Source: an uncultured Halomonas sp. (GTDB lineage: Bacteria > Pseudomonadota > Gammaproteobacteria > Pseudomonadales > Halomonadaceae). Taken from it: a stretch of DNA of 64,000 nucleotides. The notes below the pieces were generated by a model. It did not search any database and was not told the origin of the DNA. It worked only from the letters and a program-made list of their open reading frames with translations. The DNA is taken from NCBI RefSeq assembly GCF_947490095.1, contig NZ_CANLFS010000011.1, positions 1-64,000 on the forward strand. Reading direction: 5' to 3'. The stretch's first letter is position 1, and each line of letters starts with the position of its first letter. Positions 36,861-48,993 of this stretch are shown here, one piece after another. A program made the position numbers and the translations under genes.

Positions 36861-37772
36861 CTACCCCTGGCTGGCCAGGCAGCGAGGCAGGCTGTCGTGC
36901 AGGGTGTGCGGCATGATGCCGAGGTCGGCGAAGCCGCCCGTATCCGGGTCGGCCAGGTTGTCGTTCTGCATCAGCAGTACCTGATCCCGGGTGAGGGGAG
37001 GCGACGGCAACGGGGCGAGCAGGGCGGCGGCGAGGCGCCAGGCGATAAAAGGCATCGACATCAGGCGTGGATCCCGTTCGAGCTGGGCCGCCACGCGCCC
37101 GACCAGTTCTCGATAGGTGTATACCTCGGGGCCGGCGAGTTCGAAGAGCCGCCGCTGGATGGGCCGTGACGCGGTGAGTCTCACGGCCGCGCGCGCCACG
37201 TCATTCACGTGCACCGGCTGCAGCCGGGTCGTGCCCCGCCCGAACAGCGGCACCAGCGGCAGGCGCACCAGGCGGGCGAGATGGCGCAGCAGGGCGTCAT
37301 CGGGGCCGAACAGGACTCCGGGGCGAACCAGGATCGCCTTGGGTAGCGCCTCGACCACGGCCTGTTCGCCCATGGCCCGGGCGCGCACATAGGCAGAAGG
37401 CGAGCGAGTGTGGGCACCGATGCCCGAGATGTGCACCAGCCGCGAGGTGCCGACCTCCCGAGCCAGCCTCGCCAGACGACCGGCTCCCTCGACATGGATC
37501 GTGGTAAAGGTCAGGTCTGCGCGGCGTTGCTCGGCATAGAGGCTGACCGCATTGATCGCGGCTCCGCCGCCTTCCAGCGCAGCGGCGACCTGGGCGTCAT
37601 CGCGAATATCGCACGCCATGGCCTCGATCCGATCCTCCGGCTCACGCCACTCGGGCAATTGCGGATGGCGCGCGGCGATGCGCACCGGTCGGCCCGCCTC
37701 CACCAGCTCGCGCACGATGGCGCGGCCGAGAAATCCCGTGCCTCCGAAGACCGTGGTCGGCCGCTCCTGCAT
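36861..37772 (-). CDS. Atypical SDR / NDUFA9-like NAD(P)-binding protein
   Basis: A 303-residue Rossmann-fold protein. The nucleotide motif [14 protein letters not shown] (residues 7-20) is that of atypical short-chain dehydrogenases, the group containing the complex I NDUFA9 subunit. The family motifs [26 protein letters not shown] and [12 protein letters not shown] follow. The YxxxK pair is replaced by Y-x-x-A-R, so it is more likely an NAD(P)H sensor or ubiquinone-pathway partner than a dehydrogenase. It is divergent from the zinc-ribbon protein gene. Confidence 0.82.
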   Translation of the reverse strand: MQERPTTVFGGTGFLGRAIVRELVEAGRPVRIAARHPQLPEWREPEDRIEAMACDIRDDAQVAAALEGGGAAINAVSLYAEQRRADLTFTTIHVEGAGRLARLAREVGTSRLVHISGIGAHTRSPSAYVRARAMGEQAVVEALPKAILVRPGVLFGPDDALLRHLARLVRLPLVPLFGRGTTRLQPVHVNDVARAAVRLTASRPIQRRLFELAGPEVYTYRELVGRVAAQLERDPRLMSMPFIAWRLAAALLAPLPSPPLTRDQVLLMQNDNLADPDTGGFADLGIMPHTLHDSLPRCLASQG

Positions 37773-37904
37773 GCGATTTCCTTCTTATCAACGAGAAACG
37801 TCAATCCTGCCAGGCCGGGACGCGGTCGTCATGTGTCGGCTGGAGACCCGCGGCGCCGCGGTGTAGTCTTGGCGGCCTTTCATTGTTCTCGCCTGGAGCC
37901 CGTC

Positions 37905-38246
37905 ATGAGTGAACTGCCCGCCTGTCCCGAATGTAGCTCTCCCTACGCCTATGAGGATGGCATCCAGTATGTCTGCCCCGAGTGTGGCCACGAATGGTCC
38001 CGGGAGACCACCGACGAGAGCGTCGATGATGGCCTCCGGGTGCGAGATGCCAACGGTAACCCGCTGGCCGATGGCGATACCGTGACCGTGATCAAGGACC
38101 TCAAGGTCAAGGGGTCGTCCCAGGTGGTCAAGGTGGGCACCAGGGTGAAGAATATTCGCCTGGTGGAGGGCGACCACGATATCGATTGCAAGGTCGAGGG
38201 TGTCGGCCCCATGAAACTGAAGTCTCAGTTCGTCAAGAAGGCGTGA
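37905..38246 (+). CDS. yjdM: YjdM (PhnA-like) zinc-ribbon protein
   Basis: A 113-residue cytosolic protein with an N-terminal zinc ribbon ([13 protein letters not shown]...CPECGHEW, residues 7-31) and a C-terminal SH3-like domain ([18 protein letters not shown] to the end). This is YjdM, formerly called PhnA, often found near phosphonate genes but not itself a phosphonate hydrolase. Function is unknown. The ATG at 37905 has TGGAG 8 bases upstream. Confidence 0.92.
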   Translation: MSELPACPECSSPYAYEDGIQYVCPECGHEWSRETTDESVDDGLRVRDANGNPLADGDTVTVIKDLKVKGSSQVVKVGTRVKNIRLVEGDHDIDCKVEGVGPMKLKSQFVKKA

Positions 38247-38267
38247 GCGGGACGGCGTCATAGTTTA

Positions 38268-38287
38268 CGCAAATGATAACGATTGCG
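38268..38287. promoter_or_regulatory. Possible Fur box upstream of the suf operon
   Basis: CGCAAATGATAACGATTGCG is an imperfect palindrome and contains the AATGATAA-x-x-ATT core of Fur sites. It lies 156 bases before the Rrf2 regulator gene and about 70 bases before the -35 element. Iron control of suf is common in gammaproteobacteria. Confidence 0.48.
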
Positions 38288-38357
38288 TTTATTGATGCTA
38301 TCGGTGCCGAACGTGTCGCTATCCTGCCGGCTGCAGGAGGGAATTCTCGCCCTGGGC

Positions 38358-38396
38358 TTCACATCGAAATCATACAGGACTAAAATGGTCCGCAAT
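38358..38396 (+). promoter_or_regulatory. suf promoter with an overlapping IscR-type site
   Basis: TTCACA (38358-38363) and TAAAAT (38381-38386) are separated by 17 bases. The -10 lies inside a dyad at 38372-38396 that matches the IscR type 1 pattern (ATA...GACT-AAAAT-GGTC...AT) at most positions. Binding there would block RNA polymerase, as with iscR autoregulation. The regulator gene starts 47 bases downstream. Confidence 0.68.
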
Positions 38397-38442
38397 TGAG
38401 GCGCGGCATTCCGCCGGGCCGCTCGCCCACAGGAGGCACGTC

Positions 38443-38907
38443 ATGCTCAAGCTCTCGCGGCTGACCGATTATGCCGCCGTGGTGATGGCGCAGATCGCTC
38501 GTCATCCCGAGCAGCCTCAGGCGGCAGCCGAGCTTGCCGAGGCCGTCCAGCTTCCGCACCCCACCGTCAGCAAGACGCTGAAGATGCTGGTCAAGGCGGG
38601 GATGCTGGAGTCGCGCCGCGGTGCCCAGGGGGGCTATTCCCTGGCGCGGCCGGCCTGTGAGATCACGGCGATCGACATCATCACCGCCATCGAAGGGCCG
38701 GTGGCGATGACCGAATGCAGCCACGCCGAGGGCGACTGCGAGCTGGTGGCTACCTGTGGCGTGGCCGACAACTGGCAGCGAGTGTCGCTGGGCGTGCGCA
38801 CCCTGCTCGGCAGCGTGACCCTGGCCCAGCTGGCCAGTCCCACGCCGATCAAGCTGCCGGTACAGCTGCCCATCCAGAGCGTGACCCTGGCCGTCGATAC
38901 GGCCTGA
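38443..38907 (+). CDS. Rrf2-family SUF regulator
   Basis: A 154-residue winged-helix regulator of the Rrf2/IscR family. The DNA-binding part shows [16 protein letters not shown] and [16 protein letters not shown] with the wing [11 protein letters not shown]. Three cysteines in [15 protein letters not shown], spaced as in IscR, should hold a [2Fe-2S] cluster. It is the first gene of the suf operon and matches the group called 'SUF system Fe-S cluster assembly regulator'. The dyad at 38372-38396 suggests that it represses its own operon when it carries a cluster. Confidence 0.9.
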   Translation: MLKLSRLTDYAAVVMAQIARHPEQPQAAAELAEAVQLPHPTVSKTLKMLVKAGMLESRRGAQGGYSLARPACEITAIDIITAIEGPVAMTECSHAEGDCELVATCGVADNWQRVSLGVRTLLGSVTLAQLASPTPIKLPVQLPIQSVTLAVDTA

Positions 38908-38977
38908 GCCACCCAAGTTTTCAGATACAATCGGCGAGCCTGTCTCGCCGGCCCAACCGCCCGGGAGGGGAGAGATC

Positions 38978-40420
<1,443 letters not shown>

Positions 40421-40468
40421 TCACCCCCCCCGTTGCCAACCGCTTATTTGAATCAAAAGGTATTCACG

Positions 40469-41217
<749 letters not shown>

Positions 41218-41221
<4 letters not shown>

Positions 41222-42567
41222 GTGAAGAAACGCAGCATTTTCTCGATCGCCTGGCCGACGTTCGCGCCGGTCGTGAGGCCGAGCCGACCTGGATCGCCGC
41301 TCGGCGCCAGGCGGGGGCGGCGCGCTTCGAGGCCATGGGCTTTCCCACGCGCCGTGACGAGGCGTGGAAGTATACCGATGTGCGCGCCATCGCCCGGGGG
41401 GAGTTCGCCCTGGCACGCGATGCCGAGTTTTCCCCGGCCAGTGCCGCGGCCCTGACGCTGCCCATCGATACCCATCGGCTGACCTTTGTCGATGGCGTCT
41501 TCGCCCCGGCCCTGTCGACACTCGATGGCTTGCCGGAAGGGGTTTCCCTGCAGCCGCTCTCGGCGGCGCTGGTCGAGAATCACGAAGCGGTAGGCGGTCC
41601 CCTGGGCCGGCTCACCGGTGTCGAGTTCTCGCCCTTCTCGGCGCTGAACACCGCCTTCATGGAAGAGGGCGCCGTGCTGCGCCTGGCGCCGGGCACCGTG
41701 GTCGAGAAGCCGATCACCCTGCAGTTCCTGTCCCGCCGTGGCGAGACCCCGGTGATGAGCCATCCGCGCATCCTGGTGCAGGCCGGTGGGCGCAGCCAGG
41801 CGACCCTGATCGAGCATCACGTGGGCGAGGAGGGCGCCGCCAACTTCACCAACCTGGTGGAAGAGGTGATTCTCGAGCGCAATGCCATCCTCACCCATTA
41901 CAAGCTGCAGGAGGCACCGCTCGCCGATCTGCACATCGCCTCGATCCATGTCGAGCAGGCCCGCGACAGCCGGTACACCTCGTTCAACCTGAATCTGGGT
42001 GGCGCCCTGGTGCGCACCGACCTGATCAGCGAACTGAACGGCGAGAACGCCACCTGTGACTTCTATGGCCTGTTCTATGGCGAGGGACGCCAGCATGTGG
42101 ACAGCCACACCCTGGCCAACCATAACGCGCCCCATACCTTCTCCAACGAGAACTACAAGGGCATCCTCGATGACCGGGCCCATGGCGTGTTCAACGGCAA
42201 GGTGGTGGTCAAGCGCGACAGCCAGAAGATCGAAGGCTTCCAGAGCAACGCCAACCTGCTGCTCTCCGATCGCGCCGAGATCGACGCCAAGCCCGAGCTC
42301 GAGATCTACGCCGACGACGTCAAGTGCTCCCATGGCACCACCACCGGCCAGCTCGACGAGGAGGCGATCTACGCCTTGCGCAGCCGCGGCATCGATCGCC
42401 AGACCGCGCGTGGCCTGTTGACCCTGGCCTTCGCGGGCGAGGTGCTGGAAGAGGTGGGCCTGGATGCCATCTCGGAGCGTGTTGAGCTCGCCGTCGCCGG
42501 CAAGCTCCCCGAGCGCTTCAACCTGGCCGGGCTGGTGGAAGTCGCCGTAGCCCTGGATGACGAGTAA
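41218..42567 (+). CDS. sufD: SUF scaffold subunit SufD
   Basis: SufD pairs with SufB in the scaffold and is needed for iron entry. The 449-residue product has the N-terminal helix region with [14 protein letters not shown], typical of SufD, a long beta-helix, and the C-terminal SufBD motif [27 protein letters not shown], whose His and Cys are conserved. It starts inside the sufC stop, so translation is coupled. Confidence 0.95.
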
Positions 42568-42613
42568 GGACGATGAGTGAGAGTGACCGCGATATCCTGA
42601 GGAGATTCCTGCC

Positions 42614-43870
42614 ATGACCGACCTGGCCACCCGCGCGCCCGCGACACCGACCCTCGATGTCGCGGCAATCCGCGCCGATTTTCCGATTCTCTCGCGCCGG
42701 GTCCATGGCAGGCCGCTGGTCTATCTCGACAATGCGGCGACGAGCCAGACCCCGCGTCGGGTAATCGCCGCCTTCGATGCCTACTACGGCGGCTACAACG
42801 CCAATATTCACCGGGGGCTGCATACCCTGGCGGATGAGGCCACGGCCGCCTTCGAGGGCACACGGGAGGTGGCTCGCGGGTTCCTGAACGCGAAGGAAAG
42901 CCGCGAGATCATCTTCACCCGTGGCACCACCGAGGCGATCAATCTGGTGGCCAACAGCTGGGGGCGCGCCAACCTCAAGCCCGGCGACGAGGTGCTCGTT
43001 TCGCGACTCGAGCATCACTCCAACATCGTGCCCTGGCAACTGCTGGCCGCCGAGGTCGGTTTTACCCTCAAGGTGATTCCGGTGGATGAACGGGGCGTGC
43101 TGGACCTCGACGCCTATCGTGAGCTGTTCAGCGAGCGCACCCGGCTGGTGGCGGTGAACCACGTCTCCAACGCCTTCGGCACGGTCAATCCGGTCAAGGC
43201 GATGGCCGCCATTGCCCATGCCCAGGGGGCACGCATTCTCGTCGATGGTGCCCAGGCGGCGCCTCATCAGCGGGTGGATGTGCGCGACCTGGATGCCGAT
43301 TTCTATGCCTTCTCCGGCCACAAGGTCTATGGCCCCACCGGGGTCGGCGTGCTCTACGGCAAGGCGGAACTGCTCGAGGCGATGCCGCCCTGGCAGGGTG
43401 GTGGCGAGATGATCGCCACCGTTTCCTTCGAAGCCGCGACCACCTTCGCCGAGATTCCCCATAAGTTCGAGGCCGGCACGCCGGCCATCGCGGAGGTGAT
43501 CGCCCTGGGAGAGGCGCTGAAGTGGGTAAACGGCGTCGGCATCGATGCCATCGGCGACTGGGAAGGGCGGCTATTGACCCATGCCACCGAGCGGGTCCTG
43601 GGCATCGATGGCCTGCGCATCCTGGGCACCGCGCCCGACAAGGCCGGGGTGCTCTCCTTCGTGGTCGACGGGGCCCATTCCCAGGATATCGGCCTGCTTA
43701 TCGACCAGCTCGGGGTGGCAATTCGTACCGGCCACCACTGCGCCCAGCCGCTGCTCGCTCACTTTGGCGTTGACGCCACCTGCCGGGCGTCGTTTGCCGC
43801 CTATAACACCCTCGAGGAGGTGGATATCTTCGTCGAGGCCCTGGAGCGCGTGATCGGCATGGTCAGGTAA
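42614..43870 (+). CDS. sufS: Cysteine desulfurase SufS
   Basis: PLP-dependent class V enzyme that draws sulfur from cysteine and gives it to SufB. The 418-residue product shows the PLP lysine in FSGHKVYGPTG, the family motif LEHHSNIVPW and the persulfide cysteine in RTGHHCAQPLL, followed by CRASFAAYNT. Classic partners for sulfur transfer, SufE or SufU, are absent from the operon and must lie elsewhere. AGGAGATT lies before the ATG. Confidence 0.95.
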   Translation: MTDLATRAPATPTLDVAAIRADFPILSRRVHGRPLVYLDNAATSQTPRRVIAAFDAYYGGYNANIHRGLHTLADEATAAFEGTREVARGFLNAKESREIIFTRGTTEAINLVANSWGRANLKPGDEVLVSRLEHHSNIVPWQLLAAEVGFTLKVIPVDERGVLDLDAYRELFSERTRLVAVNHVSNAFGTVNPVKAMAAIAHAQGARILVDGAQAAPHQRVDVRDLDADFYAFSGHKVYGPTGVGVLYGKAELLEAMPPWQGGGEMIATVSFEAATTFAEIPHKFEAGTPAIAEVIALGEALKWVNGVGIDAIGDWEGRLLTHATERVLGIDGLRILGTAPDKAGVLSFVVDGAHSQDIGLLIDQLGVAIRTGHHCAQPLLAHFGVDATCRASFAAYNTLEEVDIFVEALERVIGMVR

Positions 43871-43908
43871 GCGACAGTCGGACAAGGAACCGCGAGATAA
43901 GGAGTGCC

Positions 43909-44481
43909 ATGAGCGACAACGAGCAGATATCCAGTCTTCACAAGGGGCAGGAATTGCCCCTGCAGCGTGACGTGGAGGCGATCTCCATTCCCTTCGGCAA
44001 GACCGTGACGCTTGCCGAAGATAGCGTGGTCAGCGTCATGCAGGCCAAGGGCAGCACGCTCAGCGTCGGCTTCGAGGGGCGTCTCTATCTGATAGAGGGC
44101 GCCAACCTCGATGCCGTTGGCCTCGAGGCACTGCCCCGGCCGACCCTGAGCGAAGCGGCCGGCGATGAGGAGATAGAGCAATTCGTCTGGGATCAGTTGC
44201 GCACCTGCTTCGATCCCGAGATACCCGTCAATATCGTTGACCTGGGCCTGGTCTATGGCTGCCGCCTGGAGCGCTTGATCAGCGGCGAGCGCATCGTCAC
44301 CATTCGCATGACGCTGACCGCACCCGGCTGCGGCATGGGGGACGTGATTGCCGCCGATGCGCGCAACAAGATTCTCGGGGCCCCTCAGGTCAGCAAGGTT
44401 CATACGGATATCGTCTTCGATCCGCCCTGGAGTCGTGAGATGATGAGCGACGAGGCCAAGCTCGAGCTCGGCATGTTCTAG
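43909..44481 (+). CDS. sufT: Fe-S assembly protein SufT
   Basis: SufT-type maturation factor. The 190-residue protein carries a C-terminal DUF59 (MIP18-like) domain, with LRTCFDPEIPVNIVDLGLVYG and the signature TLTAPGCGMGDVIAADA including its conserved Cys, after an N-terminal beta-rich part (about 1-80) typical of the long SufT form. It helps to mature iron-sulfur proteins when demand is high. Last gene of the suf operon, with AAGGAG upstream. Confidence 0.9.
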   Translation: MSDNEQISSLHKGQELPLQRDVEAISIPFGKTVTLAEDSVVSVMQAKGSTLSVGFEGRLYLIEGANLDAVGLEALPRPTLSEAAGDEEIEQFVWDQLRTCFDPEIPVNIVDLGLVYGCRLERLISGERIVTIRMTLTAPGCGMGDVIAADARNKILGAPQVSKVHTDIVFDPPWSREMMSDEAKLELGMF

Positions 44482-44543
44482 CGTACCGCGCCCCGCTGCC
44501 TGGCGATTCGAGCCGGGCGTCGTGGGCGCAGAGGCAACAGGAG

Positions 44544-45281
44544 ATGCCGATGAGGCGGGTGGCATGGCGGGTCTTGCGGGCCATCCTGATGATGCTGGGC
44601 TCGGTGGCGCTGCTGGCGATAATGCTCTTGCTTGCCGCCAACCTCTGGGTGCTCGGCCAGACCGATGAGCGCATCGAGCACGAGCTGTCGCAGTGCCGTG
44701 GAGAACGGGTGGGCATCGCCTTCGGCACATCGCACTGGACCCGTAGCGGACACCGCAACCCCTACTTCGAGGCGCGCATGAGTGCCTCGGCACGCTTGCT
44801 GCGCCTGGGGCGGGTCGACCACCTGCTACTCTCCGGTGACAACCGTACCCTCTCCTATAACGAACCCATTACCATGTGGCGCGACCTGCTGGGCCGTGGG
44901 GTGGCCGAGGCGGACATGACGCTGGATTATGCCGGCTTCAGCACCTTCGATACCCTGGCTCGGGCGCACGAGGTGTTCGGCGTCGAGCGGGCGTTGTTGA
45001 TTACCCAGGCATGGCACCTCCCAAGGGCGCTGTTTATCGCCGAATCGCTCGGCATCGAGGCCCGGGGCTGTGCCGTGGTAGAGCATAAGGCAAAGGGGCA
45101 GTGGCGTCTGGCGGCGCGGGAGTGGCTGGCCCGCCTGGCGACGCTGGGCGATCTCTACCTGTGGGAGCGAAAGCCTCATTTCCTGGGCCCCCGCGAGCCA
45201 CTCGACATCCGCTCGCGGGAAGAGATTGACGGTGAGCAACCGGACTGGGCGGCCGATACCCCCTCGGCCGAGGGGCGCTGA
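44544..45281 (+). CDS. sanA: SanA-like DUF218 (YdcF/ElyC) membrane protein
   Basis: A 245-residue protein with one N-terminal membrane helix (about 10-35) and a DUF218 domain in the periplasm: VGIAFGTSHWTRSGHRNPYFEARMSASARLL, then LLLSGDNRTLSYNEP and LLITQAWHLPRALF. The order and length match E. coli SanA, needed for the envelope barrier against vancomycin. Residues 205-245 are a charged tail without counterpart in SanA. It ends 7 bases before a convergent hypothetical gene. Confidence 0.85.
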   Translation: MPMRRVAWRVLRAILMMLGSVALLAIMLLLAANLWVLGQTDERIEHELSQCRGERVGIAFGTSHWTRSGHRNPYFEARMSASARLLRLGRVDHLLLSGDNRTLSYNEPITMWRDLLGRGVAEADMTLDYAGFSTFDTLARAHEVFGVERALLITQAWHLPRALFIAESLGIEARGCAVVEHKAKGQWRLAAREWLARLATLGDLYLWERKPHFLGPREPLDIRSREEIDGEQPDWAADTPSAEGR

Positions 45282-45288
45282 GAGAGGC

Positions 45289-45738
45289 TCAGCGCCGCTT
45301 GTCGCGAGTCTTCTGTAGGGCATAGAGCTCGCGGATCAGCGCACGGCATCCCAGCCAGCACTCCTCCACCTTGGGCTCCATGGCATCGGGCAGGGGGTGG
45401 GTCATCAGATTGGAGAGCGACTGCATCAGCACTCGCTCCTGCTCCAGCAGCTCACCGATCACCACCTGACGTTCGTTGCCGACGAAGCTCTTCAGTCGAC
45501 TCCATAACCACATGTAGTCGTCGCGTTCGACGTCGGCATCCCGCGGCAGCATATTGAGGTGCTCCCGGGCGAGTGTCTGCAGTTCGCGCATCGACCGGTT
45601 GCGCGATTCATAATGCGGCTTGAGTGCATCGCGCAGCGACGGACGCAGGCGTTCCAGGTTGTCCTGAAAGTAGTCAATGCTGTCGGCCAGCGCTTCCAGA
45701 ACGCTGTCCATCGCCACTTGGCGATTATCGAGAAACAT
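45289..45738 (-). CDS. Hypothetical helical protein, 149 residues
   Basis: A soluble, mostly alpha-helical protein with heptad-like leucines (LEALADSIDYFQDNLERLRPSLRDAL at the start; LLEQERVLMQSLSNLM later) and a basic end (TRDKRR). I do not recognise its family. Length, host-like codon use and conserved genomic surroundings support a real gene. The two cysteines (ECWLGC) lie together near residue 127. It is convergent with the sanA-like gene. Confidence 0.65.
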   Translation of the reverse strand: MFLDNRQVAMDSVLEALADSIDYFQDNLERLRPSLRDALKPHYESRNRSMRELQTLAREHLNMLPRDADVERDDYMWLWSRLKSFVGNERQVVIGELLEQERVLMQSLSNLMTHPLPDAMEPKVEECWLGCRALIRELYALQKTRDKRR

Positions 45739-45861
45739 GAGCGGTCACCCCCTTTGGTGACGCAGATTGTGGCGGGGGAAACACTGTTTGACTACCCCCC
45801 GGAATGGAATAAATGTGTAACCCTCGATGCCCATTGGGCCTGATCCGTGCACGACTGGCAA

Positions 45862-46770
45862 TTACCCCTTGGGTTTAGGAGGCGCCTTGCGTGCCGGGGC
45901 GGCATGCTTTTCCAGGTGCTCGATGATCAGGCCGGCGATATCCTTGCCGGTGGCGTTCTCGATACCCTGCAGCCCCGGTGAGGAATTGACCTCCATGATG
46001 ACCGGGCCGTGGTTGGCGCGCAGCAGGTCGACGCCGGCGACCCGCAGCCCCATGGCCTTGGCGGCACGAATCGCCGTCGAGCGCTCCTCGGGGGTGATGC
46101 GAATCACGCTGGCGGTGCCGCCACGGTGCAGGTTGGAGCGAAACTCTCCCTCGGCGGCCTGGCGCTTCATGGTGGCGACCACCTTGTCACCGATCACCAG
46201 GCAGCGAATATCGGCCCCCTTGGCCTCCTTGATGTATTCCTGGACCATGATATTGGCCTTCATGCCCATGAAGGCCTGGATCACGCTCTCCGCGGCCTGG
46301 TTGGTTTCTGCCAGTACCACGCCGATGCCCTGGGTACCCTCCAGAAGCTTGATGACCAGCGGGGCATTCTTGACCATGGTGATCAGGTCGGGGATATCGT
46401 CGGGGGAGTGGGCGAAGCCGGTGATGGGTAGACCCAGCCCCTTGCGTGAGAGTAGCTGCAGGGAGCGCAGCTTGTCACGGGAGCGAGTGATGGCGACATT
46501 GTCGTTGAGCACATAGGTGCCCATCATCTCGAACTGACGCAGCACCGCACAGCCATAGAAGGTCACCGAGGCGCCGATGCGGGGGATGACCGCATCGAAG
46601 GCCTCCAGCTCCTGCCCCTTGTAGTGAATCGAAGGATGATGGGCGGCGATGCTCATGTAGCAACGCAGGGTGTCGACCACCCGGGCGGTGTGGCCGCGCT
46701 GTTCGGCTGCTTCCACCAGGCGTCGCGTGGAATAGAGGTTACGGTTGCGTGACAGCAGCGCAATATGCAT
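45862..46770 (-). CDS. rimK: Ribosomal protein S6 glutamate ligase
   Basis: RimK is an ATP-grasp ligase that adds glutamates to the C-terminus of ribosomal protein S6. The 302-residue product opens with [18 protein letters not shown] and holds ATP-grasp features: [20 protein letters not shown] loop ([19 protein letters not shown]), [14 protein letters not shown] and the metal-binding [15 protein letters not shown]. It has a short Lys/Pro tail. I chose the ATG at 46770, the normal family start; the frame continues upstream through the protease gene as a false extension. It is the third gene of an operon with the protease and DUF3549 genes. Confidence 0.93.
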   Translation of the reverse strand: MHIALLSRNRNLYSTRRLVEAAEQRGHTARVVDTLRCYMSIAAHHPSIHYKGQELEAFDAVIPRIGASVTFYGCAVLRQFEMMGTYVLNDNVAITRSRDKLRSLQLLSRKGLGLPITGFAHSPDDIPDLITMVKNAPLVIKLLEGTQGIGVVLAETNQAAESVIQAFMGMKANIMVQEYIKEAKGADIRCLVIGDKVVATMKRQAAEGEFRSNLHRGGTASVIRITPEERSTAIRAAKAMGLRVAGVDLLRANHGPVIMEVNSSPGLQGIENATGKDIAGLIIEHLEKHAAPARKAPPKPKG

Positions 46771-46802
46771 CGATTCGCTCCGGGCGTGTGGGACACATGG
46801 CG

Positions 46803-47249
46803 TCAGGGGTCGCCATGCAGGAAGGCGGCGCCGGGCGCCACCAGCAGGCGACGCAGGGCTCGACGGCCCAGCAGCATGGGGTGGTGCATGTTGCTCCGGT
46901 CGGTCAGGGAGAGCTCTATCGGATAGGCCAGTGAGCCGAGGCGCATGGGCGTGCGAATCACATAGCGCCACTCCTGTTGGCCGTTGGAGCTGCGTACCCT
47001 GCGACGGTCGTGGAGCGGCATGCGGAAGGCCTTGGGCGGCGCATCGGGGGCGTTGCCGGGCAGGGTGAAGCTCACCCATGGCTGGCCCTGTTCCTCGAAC
47101 TGTTCGATATTCTCGGCATGCAGGGCCGAGGTGCGTGCCCCGGTATCCGCCTTGGCACACAGCACGAGCTGCATCTCCGGCAGTTCGACCATCTCGCGGC
47201 GGCCGATCACCGCCTTGGGGGTATAAGGCAGTTCCTTCATCATTGTCAT
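46803..47249 (-). CDS. RimB-like retropepsin-type protease (RimK partner)
   Basis: A 148-residue member of the family listed as 'ATP-dependent zinc protease' (PF05618). The motif [18 protein letters not shown] (about residues 31-48) holds the D-T-G-A signature of retropepsin-like aspartic proteases, and [12 protein letters not shown] near the end is the second conserved block. In Pseudomonas a protein of this family, RimB, works with RimK and RimA to set the glutamate tail on S6. Adjacency to rimK supports that. The start could also be the ATG 6 bases downstream. Confidence 0.82.
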   Translation of the reverse strand: MTMMKELPYTPKAVIGRREMVELPEMQLVLCAKADTGARTSALHAENIEQFEEQGQPWVSFTLPGNAPDAPPKAFRMPLHDRRRVRSSNGQQEWRYVIRTPMRLGSLAYPIELSLTDRSNMHHPMLLGRRALRRLLVAPGAAFLHGDP

Positions 47250-47264
47250 GGGTCGTTTTCGCCT

Positions 47265-48284
47265 TTAGCGCGTCAGGGCCACGAGCCGCCTGCCGATGGG
47301 CGAGTCGGCGGGCGCCTCGCGCAAGGTCATCAGCACCGGCAGCCGTAGCCTGGGAATCAGGGCCAGGTCGCGGGCCACTCTCATGAAGTCCGCCTGTTCG
47401 CAGCCAGCCAGGCGTTCGAGGTAGCGCGGTAGCCGCTGGCCGTCCTCGAGGTGGGGCCAGCCCCGTGCGGCAATCGCCGCCAGCAGGTCGGGGCCACAGG
47501 CGTTGGCATCGATGAGCAGGCTGTCGAGCCAGTCACCGGCGGCCTCGCTGCCTGTCGCGGCCCTTACACAGGCGCACAGGGTCTCGATATCACCCTGCTC
47601 GGCGGCCACTTCGCCTCGGGCACGCAGCGCTGGGACCAGACCGTCATCGATGGCCACATGTTCCAGACAGTAGCACAGGGAGGTCAAGACCTCGGTGGGC
47701 AGGTCGGGCAGCCTTCGGCCGAGCCGGCGTTGTTCTTCGTGGTCCATGCGCACCGCGAAGTCGGCCAGACCCTGGAGGCCGAGGGCCTGCCAGTCGAATG
47801 CCTGCTGGCCGCTCAGGTAGGCCTCCACCGGCTCCAGGTGCGAGCTGGCCGGCCGCCCCAGGTCGTGGCTGGCGCGGGCATGGAGCATGGCCTGGAAGGG
47901 GAGTGAGGGGGTGAAGGCCAGCGGATTATCCTGCATCAGGTTATCCACCGCCTGGCCATCCTCGCGGCCGACATTGGCCACGTTGCGGCCCAGGGTCTCG
48001 AGCAGCCGTTGTATGAAGGCATCACGGGAGGCCGGGTCGAGCCGACCCTCTTCGTCCAGCGGCAGGGCCAGAAACCAGATCACCGGGTCGGACATGTCGC
48101 CCAGGCGGAAGACCAGCCCCAGGCGGGCCTGACCCTGCCAGGGCATCGGCCAGGGGGCCGCGTCGGCCTCCAGGGCTTCCAGGGTCGCCATCTCGCAGGG
48201 CGCCACGCGCCGGCCGAGGTGATAGAGCCGCACCTCGGCATCGCTGCGCACGAAGAAGTCGTGAAGGGTGTGGATGGGTTGCAT
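47265..48284 (-). CDS. DUF3549 family protein
   Basis: A 339-residue cytosolic protein starting [27 protein letters not shown], the hallmark of DUF3549. The N-terminal part is mixed alpha/beta; the C-terminal part is a series of helices of HEAT-like appearance ([18 protein letters not shown] and following). No enzyme motif is seen. ATG at 48284 follows GGAG; the frame is open 9 codons upstream. Its stop is 15 bases before the RimB-like gene, so DUF3549, the protease and rimK look like one operon. Confidence 0.82.
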   Translation of the reverse strand: MQPIHTLHDFFVRSDAEVRLYHLGRRVAPCEMATLEALEADAAPWPMPWQGQARLGLVFRLGDMSDPVIWFLALPLDEEGRLDPASRDAFIQRLLETLGRNVANVGREDGQAVDNLMQDNPLAFTPSLPFQAMLHARASHDLGRPASSHLEPVEAYLSGQQAFDWQALGLQGLADFAVRMDHEEQRRLGRRLPDLPTEVLTSLCYCLEHVAIDDGLVPALRARGEVAAEQGDIETLCACVRAATGSEAAGDWLDSLLIDANACGPDLLAAIAARGWPHLEDGQRLPRYLERLAGCEQADFMRVARDLALIPRLRLPVLMTLREAPADSPIGRRLVALTR

Positions 48285-48563
48285 GGCATCTCCGCTTGTC
48301 AGAACGTGCACTCTACCGCGGCATTACCGGGCTGTCAGCCAGCGTCATCGAGGTTGCCTCGACATTGATCAAATATTGTCCGCTCTTCGTCACCGCCCAT
48401 GACGGCCGGGCTCGAGAGGTCTTTCCAGGGGTTATCCACAGGCCCGTTCACGGAAACTGTGAATGCCTGTGAGCCGGGAATAAAACCCGGAGCCGGGGCG
48501 ACGGCTGGTCACGCGTCGGCGAGAGCGGGATAATGGCACCCCACTCGAATGGGAGCTTCCCCG

Positions 48564-48896
48564 ATGACGGTTCACGACGAACTCGACACATCCCTGCGCC
48601 GGCTCGAGGCCACCATGAAGGCCGTCAACCTGTGGCGCATGGATACGCCGGAGCCCGGCGCCTTCGATAGCCAGGAGCCTTTCTGTGTCGACACCATGAC
48701 GCTGCCGCAGTGGCTGCGTTTCGTATTCATTGCCCGACTGGATGCCCTGGTGGAGCGTCGCGCGCCTCTGCCGGCGCGCTGTGATGTGGCGCCGGCGCTG
48801 GAGGCCTTCCTCACTCAGGAGGGCATGCGCGCCGGCGACCGCCTGCTGCTGTGCCAGGCGGTGGAAGAGGTCGACCGCCTGGTCACCGAGAATTGA
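48564..48896 (+). CDS. yqcC: YqcC family protein
   Basis: A 110-residue helical protein of the YqcC family. Typical features are LDTSLRRLEATMKAVNLWR at the start, the conserved FDSQEPFCVDTMTLPQWLRFVFIARLDAL in the centre and the final LLLCQAVEEVDRLV. YqcC often neighbours truC (tRNA pseudouridine synthase), which is not here. Function is unknown. The ATG at 48564 has GGGAG about 9 bases before it. A strong hairpin follows. Confidence 0.87.
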   Translation: MTVHDELDTSLRRLEATMKAVNLWRMDTPEPGAFDSQEPFCVDTMTLPQWLRFVFIARLDALVERRAPLPARCDVAPALEAFLTQEGMRAGDRLLLCQAVEEVDRLVTEN

Positions 48897-48937
48897 GCCG
48901 GCGAACCTTGTCGGGTTCGAACGCCAGGCGATAACAC

Positions 48938-48966
48938 AACGGGGCCCGCCAATGGCGGGCCCCGTT
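48938..48966. terminator. Hairpin terminator between yqcC and ompW
   Basis: AACGGGGCCCGCC pairs over 13 bases with GGCGGGCCCCGTT around AAT. It serves both convergent genes. Confidence 0.85.
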
Positions 48967-48993
48967 GTATCCGGCGCGAGAGAGGCCGTGGCA

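Noticed and set aside
45862..47160. rimK with a 130-residue N-terminal extension
   Set aside because: The extension lies opposite the frame of the protease gene and has no RimK similarity; the family start MHIALL at 46770 is preferred.
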